Positions 54,701-64,000 of a DNA stretch of 64,000 bases are shown in pieces. Both the position numbers and the translations under genes were made by a program. The first letter of the stretch is position 1, and each line of letters opens with the position of its first letter. The stretch is from assembly GCA_015680685.1 (NCBI GenBank), contig MNCI01029550.1, forward strand, positions 350,583-414,582, read 5' to 3'. This DNA is from Gnetum montanum (Eukaryota; Streptophyta; Gnetopsida; Gnetales; Gnetaceae). Below the pieces are notes generated by a model that saw only the letters and a program-made list of their open reading frames with translations, did not search any database and was not told the DNA's origin.

Positions 54701-56456
54701 TGTAGCGACCAAAAACGTTGGTGGCTGGAACACCAATGGGTCTGTGGGCAACACAGCTTGACCCTGCGTTTGTGTGAGGGCCTGTTGGAGGTGGAGACGG
54801 GGTGCGTTGAACGATCTTGCCGATTGAGTAGGGACTTATGGAATGCAAACGGGGTGCAGCATAGTTAGCTGCAATGCCAATGCAAAGCGATGCTAAGGGT
54901 CGAATGGTGTTCATGGTGTCAACGGGGGTGAGCATAGTCAAAGGCATCGGCAAGAAACAAAGGTGTCAACGTGCTGGGATTGTCGCCCAAGCATGGTTAT
55001 GTGCTAAAACAGCAGAAAATGCAAGTAAAACGCTAAAAATTGCAAGTAAAAATGCTGAAAATGCATAGAAAGAGAGCAAGAGAGAACATAACACCACCCC
55101 AAGTGGGGTTGAGCGTAGTTAATTCTAGAAGGGGTGAGAAGGTACACAGTATATAACAGGCACAGTGGATAGCATAGTCATTGTCTCGGGGGTGTCTAGC
55201 CACGAAGACTGACATTCTGCCGTGGTGTCTATGCCTACCGGCTTGGTTGTCGTAGTGTACTGTGGGTTGTAGTGGTGGACTACAATGAGTTGCGGTGGTT
55301 CACAACTTTGCTTCTCTTTGATTCACTGGAATGCCTTTCTTGCTAATCCAAATGCGCCAAATCTTCAAATTTTTGCCAACCCCTAAAACGTTGAGCAGGG
55401 GTATCTATAGGGCTAGGTTTGGCATGAAATGCAGAGAAATTGCCACGTGGCAGTGGGATGGTTGGGACTACGCCACCACCCAACTATGCTCTTCATTGAG
55501 GCTAGCAATGTTATGCTTTGCTGTATTTTGCTGGACTTTGCAAGGCTGAGAGATTGTGACTACGTTGTCAATTGCATGTTCGTGTGCTGAGAGGACCGCA
55601 ATGTACCTAAAAAAATGCAACTTTGGATACTACGCTTTGGGACTACACTCTCCACTATCTTGCATGGGGTCGAGCGTAGTTACAATTTGGGGACAAGAAG
55701 GGGTACAACAAAGCTGCATTTTGCTAACTACGCTTGTTGGAGGTGAGTTGGAGCTGAGCTGAATGCCGATGCTACGTTGTGGAGGCCTTTGGAGGCTATT
55801 CTAGCTGACTACATTCGATTATGCTCTGGGCTGCGGGAGAGCGTAGTCCAACACTTAGAAAAATTTTGCAAAATGACTATGTGCTAATTATGCTCTCCAT
55901 GGGAGGCTAACTACATTTTTGATTGGGGTCGAGCATGGTCCCAACACTTGTCAAAACTTGCGAAAACTGGCTTCTAGTTGACTACGCTTGATTACGCTTT
56001 GGGTTGGTGGAGAGCGTAGTCTCAACACTTAGAAAAAATCTGTAAAAAATGGTGCCTTCATGTTGACTACACTTGCCTACGCTCTAGGGCAGTGTAGAGC
56101 ATAGTCTCAGCACTTAGAAAAATCTGCAGCAGTTGGCTTGACACTTAGAAAATTTTGCAAACTAGCCTTTGTGTTGACTATGCTCTCTACTAAATTGACT
56201 ACGCTCTGGGGTAGTGGAGAGCGTAGTTCCAACACTTAGAAAAATTTGCAGCTTCTTGCTTCACGATGACACTTAGACAAAATTGCCAAAAAATCAATTT
56301 TTTGAGCTAACTATGCTCTCCCTTGGGCTGACTACACTCTAAGGCAATGGAGAGCATAGTCCCATCACTTAGAAAAATTTGCAGAAAGTGGCCTTGTGTT
56401 GACACTTAGAAAAATTTGCAGTCGAGACACTCTAGCCCAAAATTGGTGGTGTTTCA
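54701..56456 (-). repeat. 3' LTR of element D (left copy)
   Basis: TGTAGCGACC to GGTGTTTCA. About six hairpin-forming repeats of GACTACGCTCT...AGAGCGTAGTC type, each followed by CAACACTTAGAAAAAT, fill 55800-56420. TATA-like TATCTATA (minus strand) at 55402-55409. Confidence 0.85.
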
Positions 56457-56470
56457 TTGGCCCCTCTTTG
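56457..56470 (-). promoter_or_regulatory. Polypurine tract of element D
   Basis: Minus strand AACAAAGAGGGGCCAA abuts the LTR, as in B. The hairpin arms 56466-56475 and 56500-56509 overlap it. Confidence 0.7.
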
Positions 56471-56509
56471 TTGACATGTGGAGGAGTGGCCCGAGAGATG
56501 TCGACAAAG

Positions 56510-57429
56510 AATGACAAAACACCACAGCAAGCCTGGCACCAACATTATTCTTCAGTACTTGATAGGGTGTCGCTGCACCATGCTCAAGAGTGTTGTGGAT
56601 AGTAGTATGCTAGGAGTAAAAGGTGTAGGTAATGTGTTGGGGAGAAAAAGGGCAGATAGGGTGCAAGTGGAGATATCGTAACGCAAGGATCGCACGGTTG
56701 ATGGTGACCATGGCACCAAAGTGGCTTACCCTTGAAAACATTGACCTCTCGTCAGAGTGCTTATGAGAGAGTCAATGTGGATTTAGGGCTAGACCGGTTG
56801 CCAAATTGCAGTGTTGCTGATTTGCTTGGGGATGTGCCTGGTCCCCCTTTGCTCTTCTTTTTGTTTTTTTTTTTTGCTTTTTTGCTGTGAGGTGAACCTA
56901 CTTTGGGTTCTACACATTACTAAATGCTAATTGCGGGATGCTTTCCATCAAGTGGACTGCATGCCACCGGATGGGCTTTGCTCTAATGTTTGCAAAACCA
57001 TGTCATGTTTGTAGGACAGGTGTTTCCTCCCTGAGATGACTTGTGTTACATCCACTTGGGCTTTGACCAACCAATAGAGGCTCCCCACAAAACAACTTAT
57101 GTTATGTCCACCTTGGGTTCTATGGTTTGACTTGAAGAGGGTGCTATGTTGTCACAACACGTGAGTGTCAGGGGATTGCAATCTTGGCTATGCGGGGAAT
57201 GAGAAAGTATTGGAATGCGAAAGTAGATGTGGGTAGGCTATAATGGGATAGGAGGGAATGTGCACTCTTGAGGGGCTTAACTAGTCCAATCGTGCACATC
57301 TGAGTGCTATGGTGACTTGTTGCTATAATGAGATGCATCTCTGCACGACAACCCAGGGCTTCATTTTGCAAACACAACTCAGAGAAGAAAAGAAAATCAC
57401 ACAACAAAAGAAATGTCAATTAATATCAA
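56510..57429 (-). other. 3' non-coding region of element D
   Basis: No recognisable coding region; corresponds in position to B's 29484-30630 but has little visible similarity. Confidence 0.35.
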
Positions 57430-57800
57430 GGGGGTGATGATGTTGCAAATGCTCCAAAGGCTATGCTCGTGACAAGTGCTCAAAAGAACAAATAAATGGT
57501 TTTGGGGGGCCCAAGGAGAGGGGGGGGGGGAGGCAAGATGTTGCGAGTGCTCCAAAGGCTATGTTAGTTGCAAGTGTTCAAAAAAGCCAGTAAAATGCCA
57601 AGGGGTGATGATGTTGCAAATGCTCTAAAGGCTGAACTGGTGACAAGAGCTCAAAAAATTAGCAAAATGGTGGGGGTCCATGATGCTGCAAGTGCTCCAA
57701 AGGCCGAATCAATGACAAGAGTTCAAAAAAATCAACAAAGTGGTGGGGGGCCATGATACTGCAAGTGCTCCCAGGGCTGCGCCGGTGGCAAGAGCTCCAT
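57430..57800 (+). repeat. 72-bp minisatellite, about 5 units (element D)
   Basis: Units share GATGTTGCAAATGCTCCAAA and ACAAGAGCTCAAAA. The later units are 72-74 bases, that is 24 codons, and are open in one plus-strand frame at 57568-57756. The first units are longer because of G-rich insertions. Confidence 0.65.
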
Positions 57801-57843
57801 TCTGGAATTGCAATATCTTTGCCCATGTGGTGTAGAAAGAGGT

Positions 57844-57873
<30 letters not shown>
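57844..57873 (+). repeat. Poly-G tract (30 consecutive G)
   Basis: An uninterrupted run of 30 G follows the minisatellite. It could form stacked G-quadruplexes; exact length is unreliable in assemblies. Confidence 0.8.
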
Positions 57874-57875
<2 letters not shown>

Positions 57876-57942
57876 GGTGGGTGCGGGAGTCAGAAGTATT
57901 CTTGCTTGCTTGCTTGTAGAACTATGTGTGGCTAACTTTGAA

Positions 57943-58223
57943 CCCAGTTTAAGGTCTTGGTAGACTATGGCTTTACTAGTTTAAGGTCCTAGCAAACCGT
58001 GGCTTTACTAGTTTAAGGTCCTAGCAGACCGTGGTGTGCCGGTTTATAGTCCTAGCAAATTGCTATGTGCTAGTTTACCGTTGTAGCGGATGAATGTTGT
58101 GCCAGTTTAATGTCATGGCGGATGCATGCTATGCCAGTTTAGTGTCATAGCGGACACATGCTGTTGTGCTAGTTTAACGTCATGGCGGACAAGTGCTATG
58201 CCAGTTTAATGTCATAGCAGACG
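57943..58223 (+). repeat. Hairpin-repeat array, type 1 (element D)
   Basis: About eight units such as AGTTTAAGGTC-ctagca-GACC, AGTTTAGTGTC-atagcg-GACAC and AGTTTAACGTC-atggcg-GAC, equivalent to array 1 of B. Confidence 0.7.
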
Positions 58224-58403
58224 TATTATGACCTTGCTTCATTGATGTGCAGTGTTGCATGCCAGATGTAATATGGCTTTGTGCAAAATGAACCCAAAAA
58301 TGTCAAGTAGCACTTGTTTTATGCACAAATGAAGAGAAAGCAATGTGATGAAATTTGCCTAAGTATGTGTGCAAGCTATTAAGGGAGGTAAGCATGTTTC
58401 TGT

Positions 58404-58770
58404 CGATTTTAGGCCTCGGTAGGCCATGTGTGCCAGTTTTAGGTCTTAGCGGACCGTGGCTGCTAGTTTAGGGCCAAAGCGGGCCAAGGCTGCTAGTTTA
58501 AGGCCATTCCAAGCCCTAGCAATAGTTTAAGGCCATTTCAGGCCTTAGTGGTAGTTTAAGGCCATTTTAGGCCCCAACAATAGTTTAAGGCTATTCCAGG
58601 CTACGTGTGGCCAGTTTAAGGCCATGGCAGGCCGCGCGTTGCCAATTTAAGGCTATGGCAGGCCACTAGGATAGAATTAAAAGAAATAGTTTTAGGCCGT
58701 TTCAAGGTGCAACAGTAGTTTAAGGCCATTTCGGGCCCTGTGTATTGCTAGTTTAAGGCCATCCCGGGCC
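58404..58770 (+). repeat. Hairpin-repeat array, type 2 (element D)
   Basis: About eleven units such as AGTTTAAGGCC-atttca-GGCC and TAGTTTAGGGCC-aaagcg-GGCC, equivalent to array 2 of B. Confidence 0.7.
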
Positions 58771-58979
58771 ATAGCGGTTGCTACCTCTCTTTTTGTGATT
58801 TTGGCTTTTATGATTTTTTGTGCATTTTGATGTTTTTTTATGTGTTAATCTGATAACTACTAAAGGGTGCACTAAACAAGCGAATGCATAAGTTAAGTGG
58901 ATAAATGTGTAAACAAAGCAAATAAATGCATAAACAAAGCGAAACGGTGTGTAATCTAAGCAAGTAGGCTAAATGCATG

Positions 58980-61893
58980 AGGCTAAATGTAGATCATTGC
59001 TAGGGGCAACATCACTGCATGGATAGCGTTCTCATTTGCAGGGATGTCCTTCGTAACAAGAATGGAGGCCAACATCCGCACCAGTGCTTCCCGATGGGTA
59101 GATGAGTTCATGACCAGGTCATACAAACTTAACATTGTGTTTTTTTGCTTTAGCACTTGCTTGACTTGGGCTAGTGCATTGACGAAGTCTTTGCCATTGG
59201 TTATTTTGTTGCCTTGACCTCCTCCATGGGGCCTAAGAGACGGATCTCTTGCGGAGGGGACTTGGGCTTGGTTTGCTTGGTCTGTTTGGGAGCCTCAATG
59301 CTCAGTTGTGGTTTGCTGGTTGTGGCCTTTTTAGTTGCTTTGGCCATAGGGACTGTAGAGATAGGGACCGGCTTTGATGGACCAAGAGCTCTTTGGTCTC
59401 ATTGTTGCCTAGCCATTTCATCTGCGAGGCGTTCGTTGGGCCTCTTGTGTTGCCATCTAGTGGGTCTACCCATGTTGTCGATGGGGTTGGCCCTTGGATG
59501 ACAAGGGGTTGATGGGTTGCCCACTACTGGGCTTCGGGTAGGTGAGGGGCTAGCACATTGTGGCACCCTAACAACAAATGGTTGTTGGGCAATTGTTGTT
59601 GCAACATGCTGTGGTGTTGTGGGTGCTTGAGGTGGTGCTCTAACAATGAAGGGGGGCCTCGAACTTGTGGAGGTTGAGGGGACCCTTGCACTATTGGAAG
59701 GCACTTGGACCACAAAAGGCTGCTGCATTGGTTCTGACTTGCCACCCACGCTAATGGTGTTTATGACGTAGCTAGCACCATCAGGGCTCTGGGGCCTAAC
59801 TAGGTTTGTCGTGTCAAGCACTAATTCGCCCCTATCCATCATCCTTTGTAGATCATCTTGCAAAGCTTGACAGAAGTTCGTGCTATGACTGGACAACTAG
59901 TGGTAGTGACAGAATTGGTCTAGCTTGAAGTGTTGTGGGATTGGGGGCTCATTTGGTGTTGTCGAGGTGGGATTCCTTAGTAGCTCACAGTACCCATCGT
60001 GCATTTTGTGAGCATCCTCAGACACTTGCTTATGTTGGATCGGCCCAACTTTCAACAGTTGACCTAGCAGCTTTGAGGGTTTTAGAAGCAATGGGGTATA
60101 CTTTGAGCGATGCTTTCACTCAAAGTTGGGCCTTTGGTCAACTTGTGTCGTGGCCACTGCAGTTGTGGGTTGGTTGGTTTCCTAGGCGCTAGAGTTGGCG
60201 ACTTTGTGAGTTGGGGCTTTGGGTTGACTAGCCATCAGCCCCCAGTTGGTTGCTTTACCTTGTGTGGCTACCATTGCCACTATTGCATTCTACTTCATCA
60301 CATGTTGGTTTTTGTAGGCCACATAGGCTGGGTCCTTGTTGGCTTCCACTGCATCTTGTATGCTCTTAGTTTGGGCAAAGGCTTGGCTTAGAGACTTTGG
60401 GGCTAAATAGTACAATTTTGACTTGATGAAGTCATTAATTGCACCCTTAAATATGGCCAAGAGGTGCATCTCGGCTATTGGCTCTCGTATTTCGTTCAAC
60501 GAGGCACTCTAGTGTTGGATAAATTTTTGCACGATTTCTAGGTGGCCCTGCTTGATTTGCATTAGCTGGTCTAGAGTGGCTTCAGGCTTCAAGTTGTACT
60601 TGAAGCATGTCATGAATTGGCTTAAGAGGTCTTCCAGAGAGGAAATAGAACTTCTGGGTAGTGCTTGGTACAAGTCTAGTGCCTTGCCAATGAGTGACAT
60701 GGCAAAAATGCGTATGATGGCGTGTGGCCATGCTTGTAGCAATAGGCACTCAGACTTGAACATCACTAGATGCACGTTGGGGTCCCCTTCACCATTGTAC
60801 TTGGTGAGTTGAGGTAACGGGACCCTAGTTGGTAGTGTTAGGGGTGGGACCGCAGGACTTATAAGGTCATCTTGGTAGAAGTCCACCATCTTGATGGTTT
60901 TGAAGGAAGCAGCTTTGAGTTGCCTCACCTCCTTCATCAAAGTTTGGATTAGCTAGAATGCTCGATCCAAGTTTTGAGATGCGCCAGCCGGTTGTGTTGG
61001 CTATGCTATTTGCTGTGTTGGTTATATGGCCCAGTGCTAGATTGCTGGTTGTGGAGCCATGCAATGCAATTGAGCATTGGCTGTGCTATGGGCATGGTGA
61101 CCAAGGCAAGCCACGCATGTGTGGGTTGGATTGACACCGAGGGCACCAATGAGACAGGCAAGATATAAGGTGCCTGAGTCGCATGAGGCTTGGAGACAAG
61201 CCCTGCATAGGAGTGTGGTTGAGTTGATGTGATGGTTGCTAGCAAAGATGGCTAGGCAGGTTGAGACAATGCCATGAAGGGCAAGTTAAATGGAGCTATT
61301 GCATCGTATTGCATGTATTGTGTTTGATGCGTTGCCACTACAAGCATTGACCCTAAGTTTGACACAGTGGGAAGGTGATGTTGGTGTTATAACCATCTCG
61401 GGGAGAACAAGTGAGCTGAATCGAGGGTGGGCTAGGGGAGTGGTTGTTGGAAGATGGTGTGGAAGGGGCTCTTGTGTTTGGAGTGAGCCTCGAACTCATC
61501 TTCTTCCTCTTGTAGGGCTTCCTCATATTTAGTTCCCATGTCACACTCATCTGCTCAGATGAGCTGGGACAACAACTAATGGTGGGACTCTGTGAGCGGG
61601 ATGATGTCAAACAAGGAAGGGATATACTCTCATCCATCTCGGTGGATTAGTTCAAAGTCTCGTTTTACCTTCATGTCAGGGCAATCCACGGGTAACCCTA
61701 CTTGGATCTTTGCACATATGAAGTTGTATTGTTCATTGCTAAGCACGATATACTCTAGGTCTTGGCCGTGTAGCCTAAGGGATTGTCTCGGTCCTTCCAT
61801 CATGAGCCCAAGGTTGTCACTCCTAGCCTCTTGTTGGATGGTAAAGTTGTCAAGTGCGTTTGACACTGACGTTGAAGGCTGATTTGGATTCAT
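58980..61893 (-). pseudogene. Gag (element D), with gag-protease linker
   Basis: ATG at 61893. YNFICAKIQVGL appears near the start (as in B), then the gag core LPQLTKYNGEGDPNVHLVMF, AMSLIGKALDLYQALPRSS, LNEIREPIAEMHLLAIFKGA (60880-60400), KSIQDAVEANKDPAYVAYKN, a degenerate knuckle region FCHYH...FCQALQDDLQRMM (about 59840-59900), and the PPFIVRAP repeats (59700-59500). The linker 59250-58980 matches B's 40330-40200. Many stops. Compared with B the knuckle lost a Cys and a His-Gly pair. Confidence 0.82.
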
Positions 61894-62214
61894 GGTTGTA
61901 GATCAAGTTGTGAAAGGGAGAGCTGCAGGTTGTTGATTGCAGAAAAAAATGGCTAACTCTAATGATTGTGAAAAATGGCTAACTGTGGAGACTACACTCT
62001 CCACGGACTACGCTCTTTATGTTGAGAGAACGGAGACTTAGGAAAACAGTGGAGAGAAGTGTGATTTGGGTTGCCACGTGGGGCCTCAGGGGGACTGATT
62101 ATGGGGTCCAATCTACACCGACGGTTGATAGAAAACTACGATGTAGAGAGCACGCAAGACAACCACAACAGAGTCTGAAAAAGTGGTTTGGCTCTCCTTT
62201 TAGCGCTAGAAAAC
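61894..62214 (-). promoter_or_regulatory. 5' leader of element D with palindromic primer-binding region
   Basis: Minus strand GTTTTCTAGCGCTAAAAGGAG starts inside the LTR, as in B; the palindrome core TAGCGCTA is kept at 62201-62208. Confidence 0.5.
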
Positions 62215-63919
62215 TGTAGCAATCGGAAATGTCAGTGGTTGGAACATTGAGGGGTTTGCGGGTGCATAGCTTGACCTTGTGTCCACGTGAGGGCCTACTG
62301 GAGGCAGAGATGGGGTGCCCTGAACGGTCTTGTCGATCGAACAAGGACTTACAAAATGCAAATAGGGTGCAGCGTAGTTAGCTGCGATGCCAATGCAAAA
62401 CGATGCTAAGTATTGAGCAGTGTTCACGGTGTCAGCGGTGTCAATGAGGGTGAGTGTAGTCAAAGGTTTTGGCAAGAAACAAAGGTGTCAACGTGTTGGG
62501 ACCACCACCCAAGTGTGGTTATGTGCTAAAACAACAGAAAATGCAAGTAAAAATGCTAAAAATGCATAGAAAGAGAGCGAGAGAGAATGGAACACCACCC
62601 CAAGTGGGGTTGAGCATAGTTAACTTCGGAAGGGGTGAGAAGGTACGTAGTGTACAACAAGCACAATGGACAACGTAGTCACAATTTCAGAGGTGTCTGG
62701 CCATGAAGACTAATGTTCTGCTGTGGTGTTTGTGCTTGTCGGGTTGCCCGCTGTGGTGTACCGTGGGCTGCAGTGGTGGACTACAGTGAGCTGCGGTGGT
62801 TCACGACTTTGCCTCTATGGTTTGCTGGAATGCCTTTCTTGCTAACCCAAACGCATCAATGCTTCAAATTTTTGCCAACCCCTAAAATGTTGAGTGGGGG
62901 TATTTATAGGGCTAGGTTTGGCATGAAATGCAGAGAGATTGCCATGTGGTAGTGGGACGGTTGGGATTACACCACCACCCAACTACGCTCTCCACTGAGG
63001 CTAGCGGTGTTATGCTTTGTTGTATTCTGCTGGACTCTACAAGGCCAAGAGACTGTGACTACATTGCCAACTGCATGTTTGTGTGCCGAGAGGACCACAA
63101 TGTACTTGAAAACGTGCAACTTTGGAGACTACGCTTTGGTACTACGCTCTCCACTATCTTGTGTGGGGTTGAACGTAGTTACAATTTGGGGACAAGAAGG
63201 AGTACAACAAAGATGCATTTTGCTAACTACGCTTGCTGGAGGTGAGTTGGAGTTGAGCTAAATGCTAGTGCTACGTTGTGGAGGCCTCTGGAGGTTGTTC
63301 TATCTGATTATGCTCGACTACACTCTAGATTGGGGGAGAGTGTAGTCCAACACTTTGGAAAATTTTGTAAAATGACTATGTGTTGACTATGCTCTCCACG
63401 GGAGGCTGACTATGTTCCTGATTGGGGTCAAGCATAGTCGCAGCACTTGTCAAAACTCGCAAAAACTGGCTTCCTGTTGACTACGCTTGACTACGCTTTG
63501 GGTTGGTGGAGAGCGTAGTCTCAACACTTGGAAAGAGTCTGCAAAAAATGGCACCTTCATGCTGACTACACTTGACCATGCTCTAGGGTAGTGTAGAGCA
63601 TAGTCTCAACACTTACAAAAATTTGTAGCAGCTGGCTTGACACTTAGAAAATTTTGCAAGTTGGCCTTTGTGTTGACTACACTCTCTACTGAGTTGACTA
63701 TGCTTTGGGGCAGTGAAGAGTGTAGTCCCAACACTTAGACAAAATTGCCAAAAAAATCAATTTTTTGAGCTAACTATGCTCTCCATTGGGCTAACTATGC
63801 TCTGGGGCAATGGAGAGCGTAGTCCCAGCACTTAGAAAAATTTGCAGAAAGTGGCCTTGTGCTGACACTTAGACAAATTTGTAGTCGAGACATTGTAGTC
63901 CAAATTTGGTGGTGTTTTA
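62215..63919 (-). repeat. 5' LTR of element D (right copy)
   Basis: TGTAGCAATCGG to GGTGTTTTA. The terminal CA is mutated to TA on the plus strand. TATA (minus) at 62901-62908. It has the same hairpin repeats as the left copy (63290-63880), many with CpG decayed to TpG or CpA. Confidence 0.85.
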
Positions 63920-64000
63920 GTTAACATGTTTTGGTCCCTTGCCTGCATGCCGGACACATGTCCTCGATCTGCAATCCACGCTGTCGCAATTCCACCTGCA
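63920..64000. other. Flank of element D
   Basis: After the GTTAA target copy, 76 bases continue the sequence interrupted at 54700. Nothing recognisable. Confidence 0.4.

Larger units (their letters stand above)
54701..63919 (-). mobile_element. Element D: Tat-like, gag-only non-autonomous retrotransposon
   Basis: LTRs are at 54701-56456 (1756 bp) and 62215-63919 (1705 bp). Flanks GTTGA (54696-54700) and GTTAA (63920-63924) form a target duplication with one transition. Sequence at the LTR ends, TATA box, primer-binding palindrome, polypurine tract with hairpin, gag and hairpin arrays all match element B. Protease core, RT, RNase H, integrase and the antisense gene are absent: array 1-type and array 2-type repeats, 8 kb apart in B, lie about 180 bases apart here. 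Confidence 0.88.

Overview
The window is eukaryotic nuclear DNA, almost certainly from a land plant with a large, old, heavily methylated genome. A gymnosperm fits best, but that is inference from the great age of the elements, their nesting, and their lineages (Athila-like and Tat-like Ty3/gypsy, plus Ty1/copia). Nearly everything is decayed LTR retrotransposon. I saw no rRNA, tRNA, CRISPR array or intact host gene. Most reading frames are broken, and most lesions look like C-to-T or G-to-A changes.

Layout. (A) 1-6927, plus strand: Athila-like element cut by the window start, with gag tail, protease, RT, RNase H, integrase, a 2-kb 3' region and a 3' LTR. (F) 6928-12095: a diffuse hairpin-like repeat field, then a four-exon pseudogene fragment of a HAD-phosphatase-related gene. 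(G) 12096-17325, minus strand: copia element with one full LTR and one truncated LTR. (C) 17326-25822, plus strand: Athila-like element that kept gag and an extra coiled-coil ORF but has no RT or integrase. (E) 25823-27839 plus 45116 to about 45450, minus strand: Athila-like gag and 5' LTR, the LTR being split by element B. (B) 27840-45110, minus strand: 17.3-kb Tat-like element with two 1591-bp LTRs, an exact 5-bp target duplication (CTACA), gag, protease, RT (with a 372-base assembly gap), dual RNase H and integrase. (Low-copy stretch) about 45450-52310: an isolated exon resembling PREY/Trm112p, a LINE tail and a local duplication. Then a solo LTR (52311-52795) and an unidentified minus-strand transposon ORF (about 53140-54650). 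(D) 54701-63919, minus strand: Tat-like element with gag but no pol.

The most striking object lies inside B. Between protease and RT, on the opposite strand to the element, is a gene that reads as eight exons (34847-38876) with seven GT-AG introns and fully consistent phases. After one 1-base frameshift and seven nonsense changes it would span about 1084 codons. It contains an FCP1/NIF-like HAD phosphatase domain whose catalytic acids are eroded, a transposon-type middle domain, a coiled coil and an acidic tail, and it has its own TATA-like promoter. Region F carries a second, older copy with the same exon borders, so this is a gene family, probably carried by retrotransposons. Copies of a short hairpin repeat whose stem varies in a compensatory way (GTC/GAC, GGTC/GACC, GGCC/GGCC) lie on both sides of this gene and of pol in B. 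In D the two repeat arrays are adjacent and everything between them is gone, which suggests the repeats served as the deletion endpoints.
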